From Schistosoma mansoni (Eukaryota; Platyhelminthes; Trematoda; Strigeidida; Schistosomatidae), in assembly GCF_000237925.1 (NCBI RefSeq), contig NW_017386026.1, forward strand, positions 1,240,001 through 1,304,000: a stretch of DNA of 64,000 bases. The letters are read 5' to 3'. The position numbers and the translations under genes were made by a program. The first letter of the stretch is position 1. The number at the start of each line of letters is the position of its first letter. Positions 46,604 through 58,300 of the stretch are shown here, piece after piece. Under the pieces are notes generated by a model that was not told the origin of the DNA, did no database searches, and saw only the letters and a program-made list of their open reading frames with translations.

Positions 46604-47159
46604 TAAACTATTCATATTCATGTCCCCCTTATTATGAGCTTTATTTTGACCTATAAGCTATTGTTATATGGTTTACCATTCCTGAATTATGCCCTGTCTA
46701 TTATTTACTATCTCCCCTATTCACAGCCACATTTGGCTAAATCTTGTTCACATGATATTTTCTATTTATGGGTAAGATGTGGTCAGTTTGATTGATATAT
46801 AAGCTCAGTATGTTTGAAATATAATGATTCATACCGCAGAGGCTGTTCTGGACTAGAAATGGGGTGTGGGCTGTTCCACAGCTGGATCGACAAGTTCTCT
46901 TGACTGCTCATACGGTTTCCGTGTGTCACTGTTCCAATCGATAATTCGCTGCTCTCTGATTGGTGATCTTATCACGTCATACGTTAACAGAACATCTAAT
47001 CGGCCACAAGTTATGACATTTATCAAATGCCTTAATATCTATTCTCACATGGTACTAATAAGGGAAGTATTGAGATACAAGAAAGAAAATAGTAAGTTTT
47101 GAAATTAATTTAGACTAAGCAAACACTTATTATATTAATATGTGAGTGAAAAAAAGAAG

Positions 47160-47677
47160 TGTTATATCGGTTGCATGCGTTCTTGCCCAGTTGATATATA
47201 ACGTGATGATCCCCGCCAATGAGAGAGCAGTGTATTGTCGAACAGAGCAATGATACACGAAAACCCGTATGAGTAGTCTTGAGTACTTATCAGTCCTGCT
47301 ATCTGCCTAGCCCAGCCAATGAAGTCCAGAACACCAATAGCAGCCTCTGAAATATGAATCATTGTTCTCAAACATACTGGGTTTATATACCAAACAAACT
47401 GACCACATCGTACCATAAAATAGAAAATAACATTTGTACAATAATTGGCCAAATGTGGCTGTGAATAGGAGGAACAGTAATTAGTGGACTAGGGATAACT
47501 GAATAATGGTAAATCGTATAATAATAGTCTATATGTCAAAATAAAGCTTATCATAAGAGGGACACGAATATGGATACTTTAGTTACTTAACAATTATACA
47601 ATAGGAAATATACATATCATATTGGTTCATAAGTAGTCCTCAAAGTTACCATTCATAATTCGCCACGGGATATAACA
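47160..47677 (-). mobile_element. Solo LTR (518 bp), inverted relative to its neighbour
   Basis: As read on - it begins TGTTATATCCCG (47677) and ends CCGATATAACA (47160), with 9-base inverted ends TGTTATATC/GATATAACA. Flanks are agaag and agaat, a one-mismatch 5-base TSD. It is collinear with 46188-47018 minus the SINE. Confidence 0.88.
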
Positions 47678-48941
47678 AGAATTGATTAACTTATGATATA
47701 TACATTACAACGATTCAACATGATTCTTAATCAAAAAGATTTTAAAAACTCATATGAGAAATGAGAAAGTTCAAGGATTCATATTTCGTCTTGACAATTA
47801 TAACCTTTTAATCTTGAATATTGTTACTTAGTAAGCGACATATAGTTGAATAGGTGTTAAAAATAAATATGCAATACAATGAACAAAAATTAATGGATAC
47901 TTGTAAATTGTTGATTTTAAAGTTTCTTACCCATAGTTAATACTAACATTATTACTTCATGTTGTAGGCCGTTTCGATAAAATGTTTTCCAAGTAGTCTG
48001 ATTACTTATAACAACAGAATTTTTCTAATGTGTAACTAATTGAATGAAGATGTGATTGACCAGTAAGTGAAGACAAACAGCTATTAAGCTTGTTACATGT
48101 TGTGAGACCACTAATATCATGAATGCTTTGAGGTTATTGATTTAAACACTGATTTCACTTTGGTCTCTACTCTCTGTTTGAACTGCCAGTATTTGTGTTG
48201 AATATATTATTGTCTATTCTGTTATTTGGTTCTTAATTAGTGGTCATGATTTGTGAATCTGGATATGATGTGATTCAATATTTAACTTGTCTATCGATTC
48301 GTAATAATATTCTATTATCATATTACATCCAAATAAATCGAAATTATCATATTTTTAAGTAACAGCAGTTTGATTTCTATCTCCTTTGAATTTTTCGTTT
48401 AATAAATATAGTCAGAAATTCAATGAAACTACTACTGTCAGAAGTAGGAGATAGTAAATTCCATGTGATAAATGTAATCAACTGTACATAAAACACATGA
48501 TACGAAATTTTTTCAAGGTGGATTCACTAAATTCTGATAAGCATCAGTGACTGATGAAACTCATTTGCATTAGTGACATAACAAATGTTACCGTTCTACT
48601 GGTTGATTGTCGAGGAATATAGTGTGTTGAGTGAAGTCGGTTAATCTTGAGTAAACCCATAACTCTACTAGGAGACTTAGCCTACGTTAAATATTCAATT
48701 AACGGGATACTATTTATTTATTGGAGTTAAATGTAGAAGAATTAATCCTCTACAAACTACAGAGTTAAGAGATTCCTTATTGAAGAAAATTGGTTCGAAA
48801 TTACTTTTTTCTTTAAATAAGTGATGATTTCATACATAATTTCAAAATTATTTACCGATTTGTACAAACAATAGCCTTACCGAATATAATAGTTTAAATT
48901 AAAATAAATTTTAACAGTTGAGATCATGAATCAATTGAAGC
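47678..48941. other. AT-rich stretch, nothing recognised
   Basis: No open frame over 60 codons with gene-like features and no repeat matched. Confidence 0.45.
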
Positions 48942-49045
48942 TAGACCACCATGGAAAACCTGGAAGCACTGGACGGCCGTTTCATCCTATTGTGGGACTC
49001 CTCAGCAGTCCACATCCACGATCCCGCCTATCGAATCTCGCAAGG
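48942..49045 (-). repeat. 5'-truncated hammerhead SINE (S-alpha-like)
   Basis: The - strand reads from a relic B box (gcgagattcgatag) through the ribozyme module to the family 3' end (gctagcttcaattgattc region, then atgatctcaac). The 5' tRNA A-box half is missing. No TSD identified. Confidence 0.85.
48962..49018 (-). ncRNA. Hammerhead ribozyme, conserved core intact
   Basis: On -: CTGAGGA (49005-48999, fits CTGANGA), stem II gtcccacaataggat, GAAA (48983-48980), stem III acggccgt self-pairing, and cleavage triplet GTC (48974-48972). Stem I would pair ggactg with cagtgc (one mismatch). All invariant core positions I can check are present, so cleavage is possible if transcribed. Confidence 0.7.
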
Positions 49046-51486
49046 CAAATAAATTTAGATTATATTATAGGCATAAATTTGAAGTAAAATTTTTTCGTAC
49101 TAAACAGAAAATTTTAAGTATGGAAGAAAGTCATTATATTCATTTACAATACTTAATATTTAAATATCAAGGTGTATGTTATCAGTTTGTGATCAGTTGT
49201 TTTGAAAAGAAACCTATTTAGAAATTTAAGTTGTGAAAAGCCTCATTTTAGTGACAGTTTGATACTGATTTCATTCAGAAGAAAATTGAGGTAAAGATAA
49301 CTAATCTCATTTCTCGGCTCTGTTATTAGTTATCCAAACGTATTTCTTCTAGAGAGATAGATTCTATGGTCTCGATTCCTCCATAATACTTCCAACTTAT
49401 TAGCAACTTTATCTAAGAAAACTTCATGTGGATCACGAAATTGAAGTCGATGTCTCTGTTGTAGAAAAAGTCAACATTAATATATTCAAAATAAAATAGT
49501 TTACTGTAAAACATTTCTCTCTGTTTGGGTATGGATCTTTTGGTAGGTACAGTTCTTTATCCCATTTTTTGTCTTGTTTTAATGGTTTCAGGAAAAAATT
49601 CGGAAGTTTTCGTAGAACTGTGTTTTCACAGTTTGTTCCCCATACTAGAGAGCACAGTTAAATTGATTTGTTATGCATACTTACTTTGTTGTCTTGTCTT
49701 CTTTAGGAGATTCAATTTCATCGGATCTCTTTCATATGTTGTAATAAACTTTGGATATTTACTTTCATTTGTAGGAGTCAACTGAAAATAAATAAATAAA
49801 TATTAATCGAACAATTTCCACATTTTGGCACCGACAATAGTTATGTCATAGGGGGCAAAATAAACCTTGATATTTGATGTCAGTTGTACATAATTTGCAC
49901 GAATACAATAATATCACACATGTATCTGAAATCACCTGACATTCGTCAGTAAATTTGGAGACAGACAGTACTATAAACAATTTTATAGTACCTTTCTAAC
50001 TTTAAAATAAATTATTCAGAACATCAGTTCCAATTTCACTCTCAGTTCTAATATCACTCGATGTTAACTGCACTTATTTTGTGCTAATTAAGCTGCAGTC
50101 TGGTCGAATTTCGTTCCCAGCTAATATTGATGGAACATTGAGTATCTAAATTAATGTGATCTATTTAATGATCTGATTTTTCACAATCTACTGTTTGCTG
50201 CAACTTTATCCGAAGCACGAAGGTATGAATTTTGTGTTTTCTATGTTGGACTCACTGATTGTATTATATTTTATCGTTATATCTAGTATCCGGATGCAAG
50301 TACAAATCTTTATTCTCTCCGTTATATTAATTTTATGTAAGAAATACTCACTGAATGGTTGATTTCAAACTGTTTCCGTTTAAGGTTATGCGAGAAATAG
50401 GTGTAAATTTCAATGGGTTCATGGAATTCCTCACGATTTACTAAATCTTGATGAGAAATTAGAGTAATGATAATACTTGGGCCAACAAATTACCTCTTAA
50501 AACTTTCCATCGTCTAAATGTTAAAATACATTTTCTGTAACAAAGGATTTAAAGCAAAAGTAATCAAAAGAACTTTGTTCTCTATCTGTAGTTCTTAACA
50601 TTACTTGGTGTTTTAGGCTAGCTCAAGAATACTTGACTTGAGTTTCGTAGTTGTTGGCACTTGTTAATAGAATGAAATCTCTCTCTACCCATCCGCTAGT
50701 CCGTGTCCTTGAAGATTCTTATCATCTTTATCAACCTAGACGGCTTGGTATTTTTTTTATCTAACAATGTTACCATTAGGCTGTCCAGGCAGTAACTGAT
50801 AGTCTCAATTATGTTCGTTTATTCTAAACCTAGGTGCTAAATGAAAATCAAATTATTCGATTGACTAATCCCTGTCACTAACAACCCAGAGGTAACCATT
50901 CGAAAAAGAATATATGTGATAAAAAAAGTTTTTGTTGTAATTAGTACGTTAATGACAATTCTAAGCCATTTATAAGTAAAATTATGACACAATACAGTGT
51001 TTCTATAGGTCCATCACTGATTAACCATTACGAAGAACTCTTTGAAACATATTTGACTCAATCAATTCATTAAATCAACTTGATGAAACAATCCAGTCAT
51101 CATTTAAAACTAGATAAATATCAACTGATATCAGGGAATCATTTTATCTTGATATAGTTATGCAGATGTTGAGTTTACTAGCTACATGATAATGTCTCAA
51201 TTTGCAGTACATGTTTCTGGGGAAACAAACGGTTTCTCAGTATTTCAAAAGTATTTTGTTAATCAACACAACCGAGTAAAAAGCTTAGTTCACAGCTTAC
51301 TTTAATTTCATCGAACATAACTCATTCTTTCTCTCTGATTTTGTTTAATAATATATTAAACATAATAACAAATACCATAGCTTTTGACAGTTAAGACATA
51401 AATATTTAGAAGACAGGAAGATTTTGAAACAGATTTCAAAATAACACCTAGCTTACTAGATCTCCATTTTGGACAAAACAAAAATC
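49046..51486. other. AT-rich stretch, nothing recognised
   Basis: An 86-codon hydrophobic open frame (49525-49785, +) has no recognisable domain. The rest is non-coding. Confidence 0.35.
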
Positions 51487-51836
51487 ATAGTTGAAATCAT
51501 GAGTCAATTGAAGCTAGACCACTATGGAAAACCTAGTGGGAAGCAGTGACCAGTGGAGTTCAACCGAGTCTGTTATAGAGATATCAACTCACTGAAGACA
51601 TTTGGTGAACGGTTGCTCAACTTCGTGGATCAGTTGAAGCTAGACATTAACACCGTTGGATACCGGCTCAGTGGTCTATCGGTTAAGTGCTCTTGCGCGA
51701 GACTTGTAGGTCCTGGGTTCGAATCTCGCGAGTACGGGATCGTGGATGAGCACTGCTGAGGAGTCCCATGGTAGGACGAAACGGTGCTTCCGGGTTTTCT
51801 ATGGTGGTATAGTTTCAATCGACTCATGATTTCAAC
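51487..51836 (+). mobile_element. Hammerhead SINE with an inverted duplicate of its own 3' end
   Basis: 51536-51836 is a + copy: head, tRNA-like boxes (ggctcagtggtctatcgg, gggttcgaatc), ribozyme strand CTGAGGA, stem II gtcccatggtaggac, GAAAC, then the 3' end. Seven bases around the stem III/GTC site are deleted, so the ribozyme is inactive. 51487-51533 is the same 3' end on -, so the unit starts gttgaaatcatgagtc and ends gactcatgatttcaac. AAAAT flanks both sides (possible 5-base TSD). Confidence 0.8.
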
Positions 51837-51845
51837 TATGAAAAT

Positions 51846-52348
51846 ACTGAATTCTCCATAAAACTCCTTCTGATCTAAAAACAAAAATCATCATACTCCA
51901 AAATATAGCTCTTTAATATTTAGAGGAATCTGAGACTAGGTACTTCGATGAAAGTTTATAATTACTGTATTTTATGCAACTAAATGACCTTCGTGACAAA
52001 CTTAAAAGATTTTTGATAAGTTGACGAAGTCTATGAATTTATTATATATTTTTATTAATGGTCAACCTTGTTGGGTAGATTTGGGAATTATTTATCACGG
52101 TAAAAATAAACTAATTAGGAAGAAGCTTTTTTCAATAGATCAGCACGAAATACATTTTACTTCTAGTTATTGAGAATTTTGCATCAATAGTGACCAGTCT
52201 ACTTTGTAAAACGAGAAAGATATAAATTATATGAACTGCATTGTTGATTAACTCCGCCAGGAGCAAATATCACCATAACAGCACAATATAATGATTTAAT
52301 TAAAATCTAATATTCACTTCCCAAAACATAGTTCGAAAAAAAACTTAC
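51846..52348. other. No recognised feature
   Basis: AT-rich. It would be intron of the - gene whose first exon ends at 52349, if that call is right. Confidence 0.35.
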
Positions 52349-52771
52349 TCCCCGATGATCATGTGGTTTGGGCATTATATATGGACCTGGTTTAAACGAC
52401 CCACATTTGACAAATAAAATCTTGGCTGTGTGAGGTCTCATAGATCTGACAAATTTTAATCTAGGAATTGTCTCTCTATCATGTTCCCCAGTTGATTCTG
52501 TAATCTTATTATCATCATTGTCGTTATCCTGTTTCACAGTTTTAATTCTTTCAGGTTTTATCGATTTACGACTGTTTCTTTCAGGGGGATTCGGTTCCCA
52601 CTTGTATAAACTGAAATCTTGTGCTGGTATATTCCATGAACACTTTGGAGAAGGATCTGGGAAATGTAGTTTATGAGTGCCACTTCGTCTATTAAATGAA
52701 ACTTTTGCTTCAATAAATGATCGTAGTGGAAATGTGAAACAAGGGAAATCGGTTACAATAGTTTCTGACAT
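52349..52771 (-). CDS. Putative first coding exon, proline-rich, SHIPPO-like end
   Basis: ATG at 52771 opens a 141-codon frame that ends exactly in phase at a consensus donor (gtaagt from 52348). It starts MSETIVTDFPCFTFPLRSF and has an acidic Asn/Asp run (KQDNDNDDNK). It ends with CGSFKPGPYIMPKPHDHRG. A PGPY with a following basic/His segment recalls sperm-tail PG-rich (SHIPPO/STPG) axonemal proteins, but one motif is weak evidence. No second exon was identified with confidence. It is clearly unlike the repeats nearby. Confidence 0.5.
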
Positions 52772-54480
52772 ATTTACATCATGTTAGTAAAATAACTTTT
52801 TAACACATCTGATCTATTATAACAAAACAGTAACTTCTCGAAGGGATTTAGGACGATTAAATGCTTGATCGGTTAAGCTGTCCTCAGTTAACCTTGAGTA
52901 AGTTCAATGATTTGATCAATAAACTAAATAATAGTTAAAATATTTATTTAGATTAGCTTTCAAATTAGTGAGTAGTTGAAAACTCCAACTGATATTATGA
53001 AAATGAAAGATTGATTATCAGCAAGATATCGTATTTATGATAAGATGTAAATCTTTCGTTTGTCTGTTGATTCTATAAATCTTTCTATCAGATGATATTC
53101 TTGATACAATGTAAGTGAAATATATTCCCACAAACAACATAAATGTTAGAAAACTGTGAGGAAACCAAACTCATTATTTCAAAGTAACCGAAATATTTAA
53201 AAGCTTTACTTCTTTTCAGTACAAACCTACTAAGTCCCTGTAGAGTTCCTGAGTCACCTAAAATATATATTACCATCCTTCTCATGGGCGCAGTTTCAGC
53301 TCTTTGTCTGGTGGTCACTATTCATTCGGTTATGAATTATATTATAGTTCAGATATTGTTACTAATAAAAATCTCAAGATTAACATGTAAGTTCAAGACC
53401 GAGAAGCCATGACATAACATAAAATTATGAAATCACTGATTTTTAAAATTAACCGTCACAAAATACGGAGTTTTAATGCTTCAATTCCAGTCAATAATGA
53501 TTGTTTATTAGTGAAATTTTTATATTTGCTTTTGTTTAAACTTAGAATCACAGACTCATTAGTTTACTTATTCTTAGCTGAATTTTTGGGTTTCAACATG
53601 GTTTGATACTTCTAATTTGTCCACTTCATTTGTTCTTTTTGGATCATATTCGCCTTTTTTTAGTTCTGACTATATCATCCATACTGTTATTTTGACTCTT
53701 ACAAATGAAATTCAGGAACCTTTTGATGGTTTGATGAAACAAAATTTTCCGACTGTAAAAGTCAATGAGTAGAATTTTGGTCAAAAAATGTACGCTATGA
53801 TGTCCGAGATGTCCGAGTATTATTTCAATTATTGTACATTTCAAACGATCATTGCTTTTTGTTTTAACTGTCAATACACTCTGAGGAAAAACCATCCAAA
53901 TAATTTAATGTTCAGATTTTTTTGGTTCTTATTATTGTCTTGATGAGAAAGGGTTATAAAACTTTACAAACCCAGCAACGTAGCTTGAGGATCAAAGTCT
54001 ATATAAGGAGCAGATAAAATATGATGGAGGGAGTAGAGAAATTATTTTTATTACACTAGCAGCTATCAAATGAAAGAGTTGTGAGTTTTCATCAACTCCA
54101 TGGAATATCAGTTGGTAATTTTTTTCCACATAGTATGGGTAGTAATCATAACCTAAGCTTTGACAGATTCAAAGGTCATTATGCATCCATTTTAGTGGCT
54201 TCAACAAATCGGTATGTAGCAGTAGACCTGGTCAATTCAGTTGAATATGAAGTTATGGAACAGATTTGTTATAAATGAACACACATGATAGGACATTCGA
54301 TGAGCAATAAAATCAGACTGCACGTAGCTGATAAGTTATTTTTATCCTTCTAACTGTTCTATACATCTAGTAATTAGTCGTGATCAATACATATACGTCT
54401 CTATTCGTTCTCTGACTTTAGGTACTGCTGCTTATTACCTACCTTGTTGACCGTCTATCTGAACGATATATACTCAAATG
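52772..54480. other. AT-rich stretch, nothing recognised
   Basis: Includes the presumed 5' flank of the - exon at 52771. Short frames at 53088 and 53644 (-) show no domain. Confidence 0.4.
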
Positions 54481-54489
54481 TAAAGACTA

Positions 54490-55455
54490 AATCCGTCTGT
54501 AGCTGTTCCAGGGCTGTTGCCGGTTTCGAACCCGGATAAAGTAGAATGGTTGGGCATGGGATCAGCAACCCCATCTTATAGAAAACCTTTCGGGAAAAAA
54601 CTAGTCAGAATGGACAGATTAAACCATTTAAACTCTGTCCTCTGAGTTGAAGAAAGAATTATGACGCATCATGGTGAAAGCCGAGATTCTTCAAACGTCA
54701 CGAGGCTGCTGCCTTTTCCAACAACTAGAGCAACAATTAATATAAGTACATGGCATGTCCGGACAATGAGAGAGACAGAGAGGACCAGTCAAATGATTAC
54801 AGAAATGAGGAGATACAACTTAACGGTGTTCGGAATAAGTGAAACCCATTGTACCTAAGTTGGATAGAAAAGGATAGATTCGGAAGAGATGCTATTATAC
54901 AGTGGTCATGAACAAGAAAATGCTCCTCACACACAGGCAGTTGCTCTGATGGTGTCCGAAGAAGCACGAAATGCGCTTATAGGATGGGAATCTCGTTGAT
55001 CCAGGGTCATCAAAGTCCCCTTCGAAACAAAGAAGGGGACCACAATAAATGTCATCCAATGTTATGCACTCAGCAATCATAGCAACGACGACGATGAAGA
55101 TCAGTATTACGAGAGGCTGCAATCGATCATGGTGAAGTGTTCAGGAAGAGATCTAACAATGCTGATGGGAGACCTAAACGCCAAAGTCTGAATGGACAAC
55201 GACGGGTATGAAGAAATCACGGGACAACACGAAATGACCGGGAGAAAGGAAAGAGAATGGTGAGAGATTTGCAAATCCATGTGCATTCAACAAAATGGTT
55301 ACAGGCGGCACAATATTTCCACACAAATTAATACCATAAGCTACATGGATCTCGCTGGACCACACCACGGAGAACCTGAAAGATTACGCATGCATCAGTA
55401 AAAATTCACAAAAAGTCAGTGAAAGACGTAAGAACCAGAAGGGGAGCTAACATAG
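54490..55455 (+). pseudogene. LINE leader and endonuclease fragment (RTE-like, second family)
   Basis: From about 54720 the + frames read INISTWHVRTMRETERTSQ, YNLTVFGISETHCT, then after stops ALMVSEEARNALIGWESR, INVIQCYALSNHSNDDDEDQ, CSGRDLTMLMGDLNAKV and ATWISLDHTTEN. This is an exonuclease-endonuclease-phosphatase domain of a LINE (T-w-N-vRTm, SETH, Y-P, GDlNAkvG, TW.SPD...NQIDHI). The W-N is W-H here, and stops and shifts are frequent. The end at 55455 runs into an (aat)n tract and the gypsy remnant. Confidence 0.8.
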
Positions 55456-55465
55456 CTTCAGACAA

Positions 55466-55990
55466 TAATAATAATAATAATTGACTGTCCTAATTACTCC
55501 ACAATCCAAACAAAATAAATCGCCACACGATGCAACACTATACCTTTTTCGCTAATGGTTTGATCTGTTGACTAATGTACATGTAATCGTCACAATAGCT
55601 ATTTCGTTTAATTGGTTATGTAAAGTCATGTGGCGATAAATAAATCCACAAAATCAATAGTTCTGTAAGTCTTTGACACTTGATACTGACGGCATTACTT
55701 TCAACGAGCTCACTTAACTGAAGGCTCTTGGTCAAACATCTTCATCAGATTACGAGCATGTACACCGTGCTTCACATCCCCAACAACTGCTAGACAGCTT
55801 CGGTTTATCACTACTCGATATATATCTCGAAATATATCTTCAAACCTCTTAGCTTCTAACCTCTGATTTGACTGGGTTGACACGTTTGAATAATAAAAGG
55901 TGTTACTGGTTAATGCAATGTCAAGTTCCGAACACTTGCGGAATCTTTAGTGGTGAGGCTGATGTGATGCGGTAAACCAATTTGTAAACT
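55466..55990 (+). repeat. Possible 5' LTR of a gypsy element
   Basis: It lies between an (aat)7 tract and the gag start at 56114. The segment 55730-55960 is similar in word order to 58070-58290 (agatta/tcacgagyrtgtacaccg, cttcacatccc, tttgactgggttg). This would make two diverged LTRs around the gag remnant. Ends not proven. Confidence 0.4.
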
Positions 55991-56113
55991 ATGAGTCTGT
56001 TACTTTTTGGAACTCTATATATCACTTTTTAAATTTACTTTTTACATATTGTGATATATTTCTAGTACTTTGGATTCATTTTTTCTCGTTCATTGCTATA
56101 CTTTACTTTCACC

Positions 56114-57000
56114 ATGGACGAACAGTTTCCTAAATTATTTAAGACTATACTCTTCTACCACTCTCATCCCAGTTAATGCCATTCTGGCCTGACAACACTG
56201 AAGCCTGGTTCTGCTGCGCAGAATCTAAATTCCATAAGCACGACGTGTCGGATGCACGTGCACAATTCCTGGCAGTAGTGAGGGCACTACCACGTGATTT
56301 CAAAGAGCACGTCACACCTAGTATGTTTACTAGTGATGTTTCGGAACCTTATGAAACTAAAAATGGCTATTCTTAAGCGTGGATATCTAGTCTATGGGCA
56401 AAAGTTAGATCAAATCTTCAACAATATCGTTCTACAACATGTCTCAGCAACAGACATCTTGCTACGAGCGCGAGAGGTCATTCTCCATCGGGCCTTTGAC
56501 AAGGGCCCGTTTAGACAACTTTTGTAATCTAAGCTTCGCCAACCCGATGCACGCAATGCTTGTCTCCTTTCAGAACAACTCTACGGATGAGCTAGCTGTC
56601 TCTACCGCCGAATCCCAGAACTTCTGACGCTGATGTCTATTCGGCCAAAGAAAAACCTCAAACGACACCACTTGACGTCACAAAACTGTGTCATAATCTG
56701 ACACGCCACCTTTGTATTCGTCATGGCCGTAGACTATCCCAAAATCCTAGAAGGAATACTTCACAAAAAAGATCTGTCTCAAGATCACGAGAGACAGATA
56801 ACTCTGAATGTTGCTAGTGTCCTCTCTGAACTACAGGAAACCCTACAATTTTCCTGTCTCCGAACCAAGCGACGTCAAAAAAGTTTCGAGAAATTTCCCA
56901 GCTGACACGAGTTAACGGCAACCGTAGCCAGCGAACATATCTCTTTGTTATACATCTCTGGTGCGATTACGAAAGTTCTCTACCTCATCAACACTGACGT
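56114..57000 (+). pseudogene. Ty3/gypsy gag remnant with start of protease region
   Basis: ATG 56114 (MDEQFPKLFK). After shifts: PFWPDNTEAWFCCAESKFHK, ARAQFLAVVRALPRDF, then AILKRGYLVYGQKLDQIFNN, ATDILLRAREVI and LSQDHERQITL. This is the capsid-like gag of schistosome gypsy elements (w.........F...gv...r.qf..v..aLP). At 56760-57000 it overlaps in content with the gag-end/protease block in the inverted arms (LDHERQIT, then tcccagctgacacg), so both belong to one family. At least three frameshifts. Confidence 0.8.
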
Positions 57001-57069
57001 AGAACTTAGCGTTTTTTTGGCAAATTCTAACGAGCATGCGCATCCTAATGAGAGGGTCCCGAAGTAGTG

Positions 57070-58010
57070 CGTAATTCTCACTTCGATTACGTAGTTAGGA
57101 AGATATCAAGCACTCCAAAAGAACCGCTTTCAGTGGCCGGTAAGTTAAGCTGTCCCTGAAGCATTCTTAAATTTTCTGGGCCAAGGATAGATGTTCCACA
57201 TTCGGTGATGAGGTACTCACAATTAAAGCTTGAATATTTACTTTCTACAGCGAGCAAATAACAAAACCCAGGAACAAAAATTTCATGATCTGTAACTTTG
57301 ATAGGTTTATTTACGGCATTGGGATTTGGTGGCTTAAATTTTACAACTCAAATGATGGACTTGATGTTGTCAGCTTCAACAACGGAATCGTGAAAAGCAC
57401 CATTGTACAAATATAGTCATTTTTGAATATTGAACGAACCACTGGAAGTTGCAAAGAAGGATAATGTATAATTACTAGAATCACTCAAATTATTAAGATC
57501 CTTATAAAAAGTTTAGCGCTCACCTATGTAACCTTCTATGCAGTTCTGTGTTGAATCATTTTTCACAGCGAAAATCGACACAATTCAAGAACAATCAACA
57601 ATTAATAATAATAATAAGGACAGGAGAATATATAACTCATCTAACACGTGCCAGACTATCTACTAGTCTGACTAAGCAAACAATCAATCATTATCATTTT
57701 CGCCCACGCATCAAAAACAGTTGTAAAATCTGATTAACCTCTTCGTATTAGTGAGGCGAAAATGTAAATCTTTAAAGTCGTATATGTAATGATTACTTGG
57801 CATGAGTATTGACCAGAAACCATCTACCGTGATTGCACGCAGGTCACACATGACCACAAAAACTACAACACACATATCTGTGCCTTTCGGATATGATTCT
57901 GGTTTATTTTCTGGAATGTAATGATTTAGTTACCCATATATCGAATCTGGGAAGGTAATATTTGTAGCTCAGCAGTAGTTTTGGTGGTAAATAAATAAAT
58001 CCCTCAGATA
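57070..58010. other. No recognised coding; interior of the gypsy remnant or flank
   Basis: No RT or integrase frame is visible, so if 55466-58290 is one element it has lost pol. Confidence 0.35.
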
Positions 58011-58014
58011 AATG

Positions 58015-58300
58015 GTTCTGTACAACTTCGACATTGTCATTGATCTCGTTCATCTACTGGACAGAACCTAGCCGAAGCTGCCTGGTCACATATATGCACC
58101 AGATCACGAGTGTGTACACCGCGTTACACATCCCTTGCAACTAATGGCCAGCTTAGATTAAACGCTTCTCGACATATCGATAGCTTCACAAACATATCTT
58201 TGAACCCCTTCATTCCTGACTCCTGGTTTGACTGAGTTGGCGTACATTGATTATAGATACGATACGTGTAAATGCCTTGTCAAATCCTGAACATTTGTGG
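58015..58300 (+). repeat. Possible 3' LTR related to 55730-55960
   Basis: Shares cacgagtgtgtacaccg, acacatccc, ctggtttgactgagttgg and a gtcaaatcctgaaca end with the upstream segment, at roughly 60-65 percent by eye. That is too diverged for a young LTR pair. Confidence 0.35.

Larger units (their letters stand above)
46188..47018 (+). mobile_element. Solo LTR with 5-bp TSD, carrying a SINE insertion
   Basis: Starts TGTCATACCCCG (46188), ends CAAGTTATGACA (47018), with TGTCATA/TATGACA inverted ends. TTTAT is duplicated on both sides (46183-46187, 47019-47023). Net of the SINE and its TSD it is 511 bases, matching the LTRs at 47160 and 26955. No internal retrotransposon sequence remains, so it is a solo LTR from recombination between LTRs. 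Confidence 0.9.
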
